A stretch of DNA of 64,000 nt. Origin: DAOUEO01 sp963763495 (GTDB lineage Bacteria > Chloroflexota > Dehalococcoidia > DSTF01 > JALHUB01). The stretch spans positions 11,019 to 75,018 of the forward strand of contig CAVXOY010000013.1 of NCBI GenBank assembly GCA_963763495.1, written 5' to 3'. The position numbers were made by a program, and so were the translations under genes. This document shows positions 20,255-28,895 of the stretch, one piece after another; within the stretch, counting starts at the first letter, position 1, and each line of letters opens with the position of its first letter. The notes under the pieces were generated by a model that saw only the letters and a list, made by a program, of their open reading frames with translations, searched no databases and was not told the origin of the DNA.

Positions 20255-20285
20255 AGAAGGGCGAGACCACGCGTCTCGCCCTTCT
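20255..20285. terminator. bidirectional intrinsic terminator
   Basis: A perfect 13-bp stem (AGAAGGGCGAGAC, 20255-20267, with its complement at 20273-20285) and five-base loop lies between the convergent dehalogenase and HpaB-like genes. The T-rich tract after it is interrupted (TCTCTTCT), so efficiency is uncertain. Confidence 0.75.
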
Positions 20286-20309
20286 GCAACGTCTCTTCTA
20301 ATCGACCGT

Positions 20310-21746
20310 CTAGTTCGAAGGAGGCAGCTTGAAGGGCGGCTCCGTCGGCAGGTCCTTGAAATCGGGATGGTCTGTCGGCAGCCCCAGGGCCCGCCTCGCG
20401 GCCGCCTTAAACCTCGGCCAGTCCGCCATCTGGTAAAGCACCATCTTCTGCGTAGCCAGCGACCCTTCCGCGTGGATGCTGAGCACGCCGTAGAAGGCGG
20501 AGCCCTGATTGATGACAGCGTTGATCGCCTTGATCCGCTCCTCGGTAGAGAACCTCGCGTCGCCCTGGAGGTACTTCTCTATGTAGGGGCGCGTTTCGGG
20601 GTTCTCCCAGTCCTTCACGGAGGGTATCGTCGCCGCGATGCCGCCGGTGATGTCCTGCAGATACTTCATCGCCTCGTGCCATTGGGACGCGAACCAGTAC
20701 TTCGCGCAGTTCGTGTAGACGGGGTTGGGCATGGCGAACCCGGTCTCGGGGTCGATGACCGGGTCGAGCGCGGCGGCCTTGCCCATGGCCTCCGTCACGT
20801 CGGAGTACATGGCCAGCCACGCCAGCATGTCCTGGATCCGGGTAGCGTGCGTCAGGCCGTTGTACTCAGCCATCAGCATTGCCAGCCCGGCGATGAACTG
20901 AAGGTGGACGTGCTTGTAAGTCGCGGCCGTCAGTCGATGGTAGCGGGCGAACGAAGTGGCCATCACACGGGAGAACTGCCACTCGCCCGCCATGAACACC
21001 CTCTCCCAGGGCACGAACACGTTGTCAAAGACAATCATGGGATGTCCCCCGCCCCTCGCCCCCGCTGTGCCGAGAAAGATCACACCTTTGGCATTGCATG
21101 GCACGGCGCAGGCCACGCAATAGTCCTTGCCCGACTCATCGTGGTTGCGGGAAGGAAGGACGATGAGCTCGTTCGAGAGAATGGATTCACTGATGTGGAG
21201 CTTGCAGCCGGTGATCCAGATGCCCTCGTTATTGCGGTCGACGATGCGGACGTAGAAGTCCTTGTGGGCCTGTTTGGGGTCTTCAGCGTGTAGCTTTCGG
21301 TTGCCCTTGGGATCGCTTACCGCGGCGCAAAGGCTGGGGTCGTTCTTCTTGCACCAGGCTCGGTAGGCGTGCATGTTCTGGGCGTACTTGGTGCCCATCG
21401 CCGCGTCGAGCTTCTCAGTGGCATAGGCGACGCCGTTCAGCCCGTCGATGCCGGTGAGGCGTGACCCGCCGACGCCGTTCCGGTTAAGCGTCTGAATGAT
21501 CGTTCTGCGCCTCTGCAGGTCCTCGCCCGTCTCCGGGATCTTGAACGAGAACGACACTTCCTCGCCGTCCTCCATCATGTTGAACAGAGAGCGGTACTCA
21601 GGCTGCGTCGCAATCCAGAACTCCGACGCCGTCCGTTCGACCATGTCCTTGTAGAATGTCGGTACGTCCTTGACCCTCTCGCCGTCCTGATAGACGACTC
21701 TGCCGTCACGCAGGCTTTCCACATATTGCTCAGGTGTCCTAATCAT
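20310..21746 (-). CDS. 4-hydroxyphenylacetate 3-hydroxylase (HpaB)/4-hydroxybutyryl-CoA dehydratase-fold protein lacking the Fe-S ligands
   Basis: 478-residue flavoprotein of the HpaB/AbfD family, itself of acyl-CoA-dehydrogenase fold. It is collinear with AbfD from the first residues (RTPEQYVESLR) through the SDPKGNR, IVFDNVFVPWERV, ARYHR and EYNGL segments. AbfD holds a 4Fe-4S cluster through Cys99, Cys103, His292 and Cys299. The aligned positions here are Gly93, Leu97, His270 and Tyr277, so the cluster cannot form and dehydratase activity is unlikely. It could be a reduced-flavin-dependent monooxygenase or a new activity. GGAAAG precedes ATG at 21746. The gene belongs to a minus-strand catabolic block with a solute-binding protein upstream. 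No flavin reductase (HpaC) partner is visible nearby. Confidence 0.8.
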   Translation of the reverse strand: MIRTPEQYVESLRDGRVVYQDGERVKDVPTFYKDMVERTASEFWIATQPEYRSLFNMMEDGEEVSFSFKIPETGEDLQRRRTIIQTLNRNGVGGSRLTGIDGLNGVAYATEKLDAAMGTKYAQNMHAYRAWCKKNDPSLCAAVSDPKGNRKLHAEDPKQAHKDFYVRIVDRNNEGIWITGCKLHISESILSNELIVLPSRNHDESGKDYCVACAVPCNAKGVIFLGTAGARGGGHPMIVFDNVFVPWERVFMAGEWQFSRVMATSFARYHRLTAATYKHVHLQFIAGLAMLMAEYNGLTHATRIQDMLAWLAMYSDVTEAMGKAAALDPVIDPETGFAMPNPVYTNCAKYWFASQWHEAMKYLQDITGGIAATIPSVKDWENPETRPYIEKYLQGDARFSTEERIKAINAVINQGSAFYGVLSIHAEGSLATQKMVLYQMADWPRFKAAARRALGLPTDHPDFKDLPTEPPFKLPPSN

Positions 21747-21895
21747 CGTTCTTTCCTTCCTCCTTGGTCGAAGGGCTGCTGGCTGCTACTGACACTGACT
21801 TGTCGAGCTGGGCGCTGCTGTGACCTGCCTCTACGAACACCTCCAGGTCTGATTTGTCTAGCCTACTCTTGTCGACGGAGGTGCTGACTCCCTGC

Positions 21896-23695
21896 CTATC
21901 CTCTATTCTGGTACTCCGGGTAGATCCACCCCCACATCGAACTCTCGGTCCCCAAGCCGTAGGTGCCGGACGGACCGGTCGAGTTTATCGGCGTACTGCC
22001 CCAACCTTGGCTGACGGCGTAGTCGATCCCGTTGATCACCGGCACGTAATACATCATGTCGGAGATGTAGCGCTGGATATCGGCCGACCGCTCGCGAACG
22101 CTCTCGACGTCGGTTTGCCGGGCCATCTCCTCGATCTTCGCCACGAGCTCAGGGTCGTTGACCCTCGACATGTTTCGGTAGCCGCCCTCGCCGAACGGCA
22201 GGAAGCTCACTGATAGGTAGGCCACGACGTCGGTGAAGTTCGACTGCAACCCCCACGCCATGCCGTCGAAATTGCCCTGGCTATAGGTCTGCGGGAAGTA
22301 TTGCCCGATGTAGTCCTCCGGAGCCGAGGTGGTGGCCACCGCTATGTCTTTCATGAGAGTGGGCAGGGCCTCCGCCACCACGGGGTAGTAGGGAATGATG
22401 TTGTTGTAGACGGTGCTGCTGAAGTGCAGCTTGGTTGGGAAGCCGTCACCGTATCCCGCGGCCTCGAGCAGCTTCTTCGCCTCGCCGATGTCATGCTTGT
22501 ACCACTTCGCCGCCTCGCCCATGTCGTCGCTCTTGGGGTTGACCCACCACTGCTTTCCCAGCCCGGCCGGCACCATGTTGCACCATTCGCCACCCGTCTC
22601 GTCGATCGGCGCTCGCACCAGCGCCAGCAGGCCGTCCCTGTCGATCGCCATCGAGATCGCCCGCCGCACGCGCACGTCGTTGAAAGGCCCCTTGTTATCC
22701 GTGTAGGTGGCCGGCTCGAAGTACAGGAAGCTGGTCAAATCTCTTAGCATCCGGTTGATGCGCAGGTTGGGCAAGGCGGAAATAGCCTCCGGCAACAGCA
22801 TCGGCAGAATGGCGATCCCGAACAGCTTCCCCGCGATGAACTGGGTCACCTGTGTATTCGGATCGGGTATGACCAGGAGGCGCATCCGCTCTATGTAGGG
22901 CAATTGATTTCCCCACTGGTCCTTCTCAAAGTAGTTGGGGTTCCTGAAGAACTCGAACTCCTCAGACCGCCGGTAGTGGTCAAGCATGAACGGCCCTGAG
23001 CCGACGGAGCGTTTTTCGGCATCACCGTCGGCCTCGATCAGCTCAGGCGGGAGGATCCAGAGGTCCTGGTAGGAGGCGATGCGGGTGAGAAAGAGGGCGA
23101 AGGGGTGCTTCGCCTTGAAGGTCACCGTCCTGCTGTCGGGGGCGGTCACGCTGTCGACCACGACCGCGAGGGTACCCTGACCCTTGGAGAGATCTCGGTA
23201 GCGGTTGAAGGAGAAGACAACGTCTTCGGCTGTCACCTCGCGGCCGAAAGTCGGGTCGATATCCTGCCATCTCGCCGCGGGATTGAGAGTGAAGGTGTAT
23301 GTGAGGGGGTCCGGATTCTCGACCTTTTCGGCGAGTTCGGGTACTGCCGTGAACCAGCGCTCTGCCGGGAGTTCCCCCCGCACTGAGTCGTATCGCATCA
23401 GCCGGCTGTAGATCCAGGACGCGAAAACGTGGGTGAGAAAGGCCGTGGCCTTGTGCGGGTCCTGGTTATAGAGGTCCGCCATCACCCCAATGTATGTGCC
23501 GCCGGGAGTCGGCTGGTCTCGCCCGGGCAGCGGGGTGCCGCCCTCATCGACAACCGTTTCGTCCTTGTCTTCTTTGCACCCGAGTGCTAGACCACCGGCC
23601 AGCGCCGATGTCCCCACCACAGCCGCCCCAAGGGCTTTTCGTCGCGAAATCCGTTTTCCTAGCGTTCTCTGCCAAAGTCTTCTGTCCTCGTTCAT
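21896..23695 (-). CDS. family-5 (oligopeptide/nickel-type) ABC solute-binding lipoprotein with Tat-like leader
   Basis: Extracytoplasmic receptor of 599 residues, in the range for SBP_bac_5 proteins. The leader has a twin-arginine stretch (ISRRKALGAAVVG) followed by a lipobox (LALGC), suggesting folded export and lipid anchoring. The mature protein begins with a Gly/Pro linker, then the domain-I motif with the YTFTLNPAARWQD strand and ITAEDVVFSFNRY-like region, the RRAISMAIDRDGL helix and a C-terminal PVINGI segment, all usual for the family. AGGAGG lies six bases before ATG at 23695. No permease or ATPase genes adjoin it. The ligand is probably tied to the neighbouring GMC/URO-D/enolase genes (inference). 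Confidence 0.9.
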   Translation of the reverse strand: MNEDRRLWQRTLGKRISRRKALGAAVVGTSALAGGLALGCKEDKDETVVDEGGTPLPGRDQPTPGGTYIGVMADLYNQDPHKATAFLTHVFASWIYSRLMRYDSVRGELPAERWFTAVPELAEKVENPDPLTYTFTLNPAARWQDIDPTFGREVTAEDVVFSFNRYRDLSKGQGTLAVVVDSVTAPDSRTVTFKAKHPFALFLTRIASYQDLWILPPELIEADGDAEKRSVGSGPFMLDHYRRSEEFEFFRNPNYFEKDQWGNQLPYIERMRLLVIPDPNTQVTQFIAGKLFGIAILPMLLPEAISALPNLRINRMLRDLTSFLYFEPATYTDNKGPFNDVRVRRAISMAIDRDGLLALVRAPIDETGGEWCNMVPAGLGKQWWVNPKSDDMGEAAKWYKHDIGEAKKLLEAAGYGDGFPTKLHFSSTVYNNIIPYYPVVAEALPTLMKDIAVATTSAPEDYIGQYFPQTYSQGNFDGMAWGLQSNFTDVVAYLSVSFLPFGEGGYRNMSRVNDPELVAKIEEMARQTDVESVRERSADIQRYISDMMYYVPVINGIDYAVSQGWGSTPINSTGPSGTYGLGTESSMWGWIYPEYQNRG

Positions 23696-23883
23696 CGTCT
23701 GCCTCCTGAAGGACTCGACAACCCTGGTCGGCAGTGTACGCGGCTACGTGTGGTGGTTCTTGCTCGGCGATACCTCCTCACTGCTAGTGCAGAAGCATGT
23801 TTGATGGTTCCTAATTCTAGTCCTCGCCAGCGCGCTTATCAAGGTGGGTCGCGGCGCGAATTGGCTGCGTGGTCAACACAGAT

Positions 23884-25241
23884 CTAGCCGTGTTGTCCAA
23901 GCGCTGCCGACTGCTTCAGTACCCCCTGAAGCAAGTGTTGGCTGAGACGCTTGGCGAAGGAGATGATTGTGAGGACGGTGGGCTGGCCCAGGGCCTCCGG
24001 GAAAACGCTGGCGTCGCAGACGTAGAGGTTACTGACGTTCGTCTGGAGGTTCTCATCCACCATCTCGCCCAGGCGCACAGTGGCGCTGGGGTGGGTACCG
24101 CGAAGCCGTGAGATGAAGATTGACTCAGGGTCGCAGCCCGCCTTCGTCAGGATCCGACGGGAAACGACGCTGGCGTGGTGCAGCCGTTCTTGATCACGGG
24201 CTGTCATGGGTTTGCTGATGCGACCCTCCACCGAGATGATCCCGGCCACCTCATCGGTTACCTTGATCATGACCCCAACCGTGCGGCGGTATTTCCGCCA
24301 GCTCAGGGCGTGGCGCGGGCCCTTCAGAGCGGCCATGACGGGGTATAGAATCCAGGGATCGATGAGAGTGCTGAGCATGTAGCCGTGCTCCAGATCGCTG
24401 TAGCCCACGGTCATCGGCGGCTCAAAGGCGGACCCCTGTTCCTTGCCGACACCATACACGATCGCCGTGGTGTCCATGGCCATCCCGCGCCCCGCCTCCG
24501 CAAAGCCCGACTTCTGAAGGATCAAGGGCGTGCCGATGCCTCCGGCGGAAAGCACCACTACCTTGGCGCGCACTTCGAAGGGCCGGCGACCGCCGACCTT
24601 GCCCTCGCAGCCCGCCCACTTGCCCATTCTCGATGATGAGCTCATCGACGCGGGCGCGGGTAACGAGAGTGCAGCCCGTCGCGACTGCTTGATCTATGTA
24701 CTCGTTGGCGGTCCACTTAGCGCCGCAGCGGCACCCCAACATGCACTTGGCGCCGCAATCGAAGCGCTTGCTGCGCGACGGGGTTCATGAACTTGGGCAA
24801 CGGCTGCCAGTCATGGCCCAGCTCTTGGCCAGCCTCCATGACCCTGCGGGAGGCCGTACCCAGCAGTTCATCCGGCAGGGGCTGGATACCCAACTCACCT
24901 ATGGTCTGCAGAGCGTAGTCGTCGAGATCTACGCCGTAGCGTTCCTTCAGCCATGACGGCGGCACGGCTGAGCAGCCACAGAACATGTTGGTGGCGCCGC
25001 CCGTCATGATGGGCCGGATGATGTTGAGACCTTCCTCAGTGAACAGCAGGCTGTGCCGGTCGGCGTAAGTGAGGGCTCCCAGGTGGCTGCCGTAGAAGCG
25101 GTCATGGCGGTAGTCTCTGCCCATCTCCAGGAGGGTCACCTTTTGCCCGGCGCCGGCCAGCTCGCGCGCCACCGTTGCGCCGCCCGGCCCGGAGCCCACC
25201 ACCGCCACGTCGGTCTCTAGCGTCATCTTCTGCTCTCTCAC
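23884..25241 (-). CDS. GMC-family FAD-dependent oxidoreductase (two frame breaks)
   Basis: Flavin alcohol oxidase or dehydrogenase of the glucose-methanol-choline family, about 450 residues when joined across breaks near 24770 and 24620. The N-terminal Rossmann motif VVGSGPGGATVARELA is close to the start. A Cys-rich stretch (CMLGCRCGAKWTANEY) lies mid-protein, then the second FAD motif AGGIGTPLILQKSG. The C-terminal substrate domain ends with LYVCDASVFPEALGQPTVLTIISFAKRL, the GMC signature with the active-site region HPSATVRLG upstream. It is shorter than typical GMC oxidases (500-600). GTG at 25241 or ATG at 25226 could start translation. It lies downstream of the enolase and URO-D genes on the same strand. 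Confidence 0.85.
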
Positions 25242-25287
25242 AGTGTGCCCCCTTCGTAGAACTGCGAGATCCCGTTAACGCGTGGGC

Positions 25288-25316
25288 AGTGTACGCCGCC
25301 TGGGATGCTTTTTCAA
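25288..25316 (-). promoter_or_regulatory. candidate promoter of the GMC oxidoreductase gene
   Basis: On the minus strand TTGAAA (25316-25311) and TACACT (25293-25288) are spaced by 17 bases, about 45 bases before the start codon. A matching GCGTACACTGCC occurs before the 23695 gene, but without a good -35. Confidence 0.5.
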
Positions 25317-25335
25317 TAGGTTGGCGGGATGGTCT

Positions 25336-26484
25336 CTAGGGGACGCCGAATCGCTCCTGGTTCCAGCGGCGTCCCTCGTCCAGCATGGCCAGGTAGTTCT
25401 GCCTGGGGATGTAGTTGGCGGCAGTGTTGCCGGTGCCCAGGCAATAGCCGGTGCCCTTGACGCCACAGACTTCCAAGATCTGACGGGTGCGAGCGCGCAC
25501 CTGCTCTTCCGTGCCCCGGCCGAGCAAGTCCATGTCCACGCCACCCAGGACCGTCACGCGATTGCCCCAGCGCCGGCTGGCCTCCTCCACCGTCACGATC
25601 TTGTCCTCGAACGAGTGCTTGGCATCGATGCCGATATCGTCGATGAGCTCATCCATCAGCTTGTACATGTTCCCGCAGGAGTGGAAGACGAGCAGACCTC
25701 CCGCCTGATGAGTGGTCTCGGCGACCCTCTTGTAGTGGGGAAAGATGTGGCGACGCAGAAGGTCCGGCGAAACAAGGGTGCCGCTATAGAATCCCAGGTC
25801 ATCGGCGAGGAGCACCATGTCGACGTTGTCAATCGCGAGGACCTGGGCGCAAGTGGCGGTCGCGAGTTCGCCCACCCTCTGGCAGATCGCCGCCACGAGG
25901 TCGGGCTGGTCGTGGAGAGCATAAGAGAAAGACTGCAGGCCCATCAGCCAGGTAGAGTGCTCGAAGATTCCGCCGTACATGAAGGCGGCTATCTTCATCC
26001 CCTCCGGCACGATGGCGTTGACGTACTGCAGGGCTGCATGCCTGAGGTCTTCGGGCTTGGGCCATGGGTAAGCCTCGAAGTCGGCCCAGCTTTGGATGGG
26101 GCCGCTCGCCTCATCCTGCCAATAGCGCTGACCGTCAGGCCAGTTCCGGGTCCCGCCCGTATCGGTGGTTGCCTTGAAGTTCCTGAGAAGGCTGAAGCCT
26201 GTCACCATGAACACATAGTCATAGCCTACCTCGCGGCAGAAGCGGACGTACATGTCGAGGGACTTCATCAGGCCCGGCATCTCTTCGACGGGGAGTTCTG
26301 CGACCGGCTCTTCGATGTAGCGGTGCAGGTTGATCGGGAACTTCTCTTCCAGGACGGCCTCAACCATGCCGGGGTCGGCGAACAGATCGAAGAAGGGCAC
26401 CGGCCCCGGCGGCCCCTGGCGCAGGATAGTCCGCCGCAGGTTGTTGAAATCAGGTTGACGCTTGGCAACGCTGTCCGATCCCAT
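25336..26484 (-). CDS. URO-D superfamily methyltransferase-like protein (MtaA/CmuA type)
   Basis: 382-residue TIM-barrel protein of the uroporphyrinogen decarboxylase superfamily. It carries the zinc motif of corrinoid-dependent methyltransferases: His268-x-Cys270 in VFHSCGN and Cys348 in GYCLGTGN, a spacing (x77) nearly the same as the HxC...C site of MtaA. HemE lacks this triad, so heme synthesis is unlikely and methyl transfer from or to a corrinoid is the better guess. No corrinoid protein gene is visible in the window. Its closest relative here is the gene at 46021 (shared GGVDMDLLGRGTEEQV region). GGGAGGAG precedes ATG at 26484, which is 14 bases after the enolase stop, indicating an operon. 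Confidence 0.85.
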   Translation of the reverse strand: MGSDSVAKRQPDFNNLRRTILRQGPPGPVPFFDLFADPGMVEAVLEEKFPINLHRYIEEPVAELPVEEMPGLMKSLDMYVRFCREVGYDYVFMVTGFSLLRNFKATTDTGGTRNWPDGQRYWQDEASGPIQSWADFEAYPWPKPEDLRHAALQYVNAIVPEGMKIAAFMYGGIFEHSTWLMGLQSFSYALHDQPDLVAAICQRVGELATATCAQVLAIDNVDMVLLADDLGFYSGTLVSPDLLRRHIFPHYKRVAETTHQAGGLLVFHSCGNMYKLMDELIDDIGIDAKHSFEDKIVTVEEASRRWGNRVTVLGGVDMDLLGRGTEEQVRARTRQILEVCGVKGTGYCLGTGNTAANYIPRQNYLAMLDEGRRWNQERFGVP

Positions 26485-26498
26485 CGTTGCGCTCCTCC

Positions 26499-27638
26499 CT
26501 ATGCTTCCGTCTTAAACTCATCGCCGCCGACCTCGTAACGCTTGAGCTTCTCCTCATCAATCTCGAGGCCCAGGCCGGGTCGCTCCGGCAGCCGCACGTA
26601 GCCCTCGCTGTCGATCCGGATCGGCTCGGCGAGGAGGAAGTCACGGATCTCCGGCGTCCATGCCGGCGGGTCATACGGGTATTCGATGAAGGGACAGTTG
26701 GGGACGGCCGCGGCGACATGGAGATTCGCCATCAGCCCGATACCGTTCGTCCAGGTGTGGGGCGAAAACATGAGCCCCGCCGCTTCCGCCATGCCCGCGA
26801 CCTTGCGCGCACCCGTTATCCCGCCGGCAAAGGTCGCGTCCGGCTGATAGACGTCATAGCAGCCCTTCTCCAAATAGAGACGGAATTCGTGGAGCGCGGG
26901 GTTGAGCTCGCCACCCGCGATCCGGAGGTTGGTCTTTCGGCGCAGCGCTGCCAGCCCGTCATAGTCGTACGCCCACAGAGGCTCCTCCAGCCAGAAGACG
27001 TCCAGCGCCTCCAGCTCGCGCGCAATCGTCACGGCCGTCTTCAGGTCCCAGCGGTTCAACACCGGGTCGCCGGGGTAGTTCCAGGCTTGGTTGGCATCAA
27101 CCATGATCTCCATCGACCCGCCGACCTCTTTGCGAACGGCCTCGGCGATAGGGAGGTCGCTGCGCGGGTCAGGGCTGTGGAAGCGGAGCTTCACCGCCGT
27201 GAACCCTTCCTCGCGCAGCCGGGAGATTACCTCTAGCCGCTGCTCCACCCCCTTTAGCTCGCCCGTGCTCGCGTAAGCGCGAACCCGGTTCTTGTGCCCG
27301 CCGAGGAGGCGGTAGAGGGGTAGCCCCGCCGCCTTACCGGCGATATCCCAGAGCGCCACCTCGACTGCCCAGGGTCTCCCCATGAAGTAGGCGACGCTGC
27401 GCATCAAGTGGACGTGCCGCTCGATCTCCAGCGGGTCCTGGCCGATAAGGAGAGGCGCCGCTGTGCTCTGTGGGGTCACGACGCCGCCGGCGCCGATGCC
27501 GGTAATCCCTTCGTCGGTCGTGATTTCCACCAGCGTCATCCGGTGAGATGCGCTGGGGAAGACTTGCCAGGTGGGGAAGAATGGCGTGTCGGGGTGAGGG
27601 AACTCAAACACCCGCGTTCGGACCTCGGTTATCTTCAT
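26499..27638 (-). CDS. mandelate racemase/muconate lactonizing enzyme (enolase superfamily)
   Basis: 379-residue enolase-superfamily enzyme that would abstract a proton alpha to a carboxylate. The N-terminal capping domain starts MKITEVRTRVFEF. The barrel shows VKLR at the second strand (a K-x-R instead of K-x-K), metal ligands in VDANQAW, LEEPL and AGGE, and the mandelate-racemase-type Asp-His dyad in QPDATFAGG and SPHTW. These features fit acid-sugar dehydratases or racemases of the MR subgroup. A perfect AAGGAGGTG precedes ATG. The URO-D gene follows after 14 bases and an alpha/beta hydrolase gene lies 69 bases upstream, so the three may act in one degradation route. Confidence 0.92.
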   Translation of the reverse strand: MKITEVRTRVFEFPHPDTPFFPTWQVFPSASHRMTLVEITTDEGITGIGAGGVVTPQSTAAPLLIGQDPLEIERHVHLMRSVAYFMGRPWAVEVALWDIAGKAAGLPLYRLLGGHKNRVRAYASTGELKGVEQRLEVISRLREEGFTAVKLRFHSPDPRSDLPIAEAVRKEVGGSMEIMVDANQAWNYPGDPVLNRWDLKTAVTIARELEALDVFWLEEPLWAYDYDGLAALRRKTNLRIAGGELNPALHEFRLYLEKGCYDVYQPDATFAGGITGARKVAGMAEAAGLMFSPHTWTNGIGLMANLHVAAAVPNCPFIEYPYDPPAWTPEIRDFLLAEPIRIDSEGYVRLPERPGLGLEIDEEKLKRYEVGGDEFKTEA

Positions 27639-27707
27639 CGCACACCTCCTTGGCGCAACTTAAGATGGCAGTGCCTGACGGATACCGACGGCTCGATGCC
27701 GCGACCG

Positions 27708-28589
27708 CTACTCGATTTGGCGCGTTAGTTCCAGGAAAGCGTCTGTCAAGCGGGGCCAGGCGCCTTCCGGCATATCATGGCCCATGCCTTCGATAACCAG
27801 CATCTTCGCGCCCGGGATCGCCTCGGCTGTGTCGAACCCGCCGGCTATCGGCACCAAGGGGTCGGCAGCGCCGTGGATCACCAGGGTCGGCACCGCGACC
27901 GATCTAAGGGCGTCTTTCCGGCTGGCGGCGGTCATGATCGCCAGAATCTGCCGGGCCGGGCCCACGGGGTCCGGGTCCCGTTCGTAGCACAACGCCGCCA
28001 GCATCCGAGTGCGCTCCTCGTCGAACTTGAAGCCCGGGCTGCCGATCACACGGGACAGCATTACGGCGTGCTCGATGGCCGCCTCACGCTCTGTGGGTAT
28101 CGGCTGCGCCAGGATGGCGAGCACGTCCGGGTCAGCCTGAGGCAGATCGGGGTTTCCAGTCGTTGACATAATCGAAGTGAGAGTGAGCACGCGCTCCGGA
28201 TGCCGGATGGCAAGCGACTGGGCGATCATCCCGCCCATAGACGCGCCGATGATGTGCGCCGCCGGAATCCCCAGCTCCTGCAACAGCCCAGCCGCGTCGT
28301 CGGCCATGTCATCTATCGTGTATGGCGGGACGATGCTCTTCCCTTGCAGCACATCCACAAAGAGAGGCCCGGGGTCCGGGCACTGCTGGTCGAACTTGGT
28401 GGAGAGTCCTACGTCACGGTTGTCGTAGCGGATGACCCGGAAGCCCTTGCCGGCCAGCAGCTCGCAGAATCTCTCGTCCCATATCACCATCTGCGCCCCG
28501 AGCCCCATGATCAGGAGCACCGGCGTCGAGTCCTGCTGTCCAAACTCCTCGTACTCGATTCTGATCCCGTTCGCCCTCACGTGTGGCAT
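27708..28589 (-). CDS. alpha/beta-fold hydrolase
   Basis: 293-residue hydrolase. The nucleophile elbow GASMGG lies near residue 115, the acid Asp in VIHGAADPLVP and the base His in EGMGHDMPE, all at the usual spacing. The oxyanion-loop segment LLIMGLGAQ replaces the common HG motif, as in the subgroup containing polyketide aromatase-like and 3-oxoadipate enol-lactonase-like hydrolases. ATG at 28589 lies 37 bases downstream of the conserved 68-base element (28626-28693). It is the likely first gene of the hydrolase-enolase-URO-D series on the minus strand. Substrate unknown; esters or lactones are plausible. Confidence 0.9.
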   Translation of the reverse strand: MPHVRANGIRIEYEEFGQQDSTPVLLIMGLGAQMVIWDERFCELLAGKGFRVIRYDNRDVGLSTKFDQQCPDPGPLFVDVLQGKSIVPPYTIDDMADDAAGLLQELGIPAAHIIGASMGGMIAQSLAIRHPERVLTLTSIMSTTGNPDLPQADPDVLAILAQPIPTEREAAIEHAVMLSRVIGSPGFKFDEERTRMLAALCYERDPDPVGPARQILAIMTAASRKDALRSVAVPTLVIHGAADPLVPIAGGFDTAEAIPGAKMLVIEGMGHDMPEGAWPRLTDAFLELTRQIE

Positions 28590-28625
28590 TCTCGGTTCCT
28601 TTCTCTGGGAGAAGCGCTCTCCTCC

Positions 28626-28693
28626 GGGGCGGCGATATTCGGTCCGGCTGTTTGCCCTAGGTTAACACCTGCCGGTGCCGGTGGTGAAGACCT
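28626..28693 (-). promoter_or_regulatory. conserved 68-base upstream element, copy B
   Basis: This element pairs with 19151-19218: 84% identity, no gaps, and nearly all differences are transitions. It sits just upstream of the hydrolase gene. The rest of this intergenic gap (28694-28895) holds only the hairpin at 28743. Confidence 0.55.
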
Positions 28694-28742
28694 CAGGTCG
28701 GTCGAGCCGCCGGGGACTGTCCAGTTATTCCTAGAAAGGGCA

Positions 28743-28780
28743 CCGCCCGGGCAACCTCGACGTGCGAGATACCCGGGCGG
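28743..28780 (-). terminator. intrinsic-terminator-like hairpin after the dockerin gene
   Basis: CCGCCCGGG (28743-28751) pairs perfectly with CCCGGGCGG (28772-28780), with an inner CTCG/CGAG stem. On the minus strand it is followed by GTGCCCTTTCT. It lies about 115 bases after the dockerin-protein stop. Confidence 0.6.
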
Positions 28781-28895
28781 CGCCGCGTCCATCTTGCCTC
28801 GGACCTTCTGGCGGGTTGGCCCTCGGCAAGGCGCTCTTCCTATTCTATTGTCTATTCTGTTGTCCGGTCTCAGAGAGACCAGGTTCCACTAGCTT

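Noticed and set aside
20310..21746. Annotation as 4-hydroxybutyryl-CoA dehydratase
   Set aside because: Three of the four Fe-S ligands are missing at the aligned positions.
25336..26484. Annotation as heme-pathway uroporphyrinogen decarboxylase (HemE)
   Set aside because: The protein has the HxC...C zinc site of methyltransferases and lies among catabolic genes; no other heme genes are present.
25282..26538. 418-residue plus-strand frame
   Set aside because: Antisense to the URO-D gene, whose product has clear motifs and ribosome binding site; no domain is seen in the antisense product.
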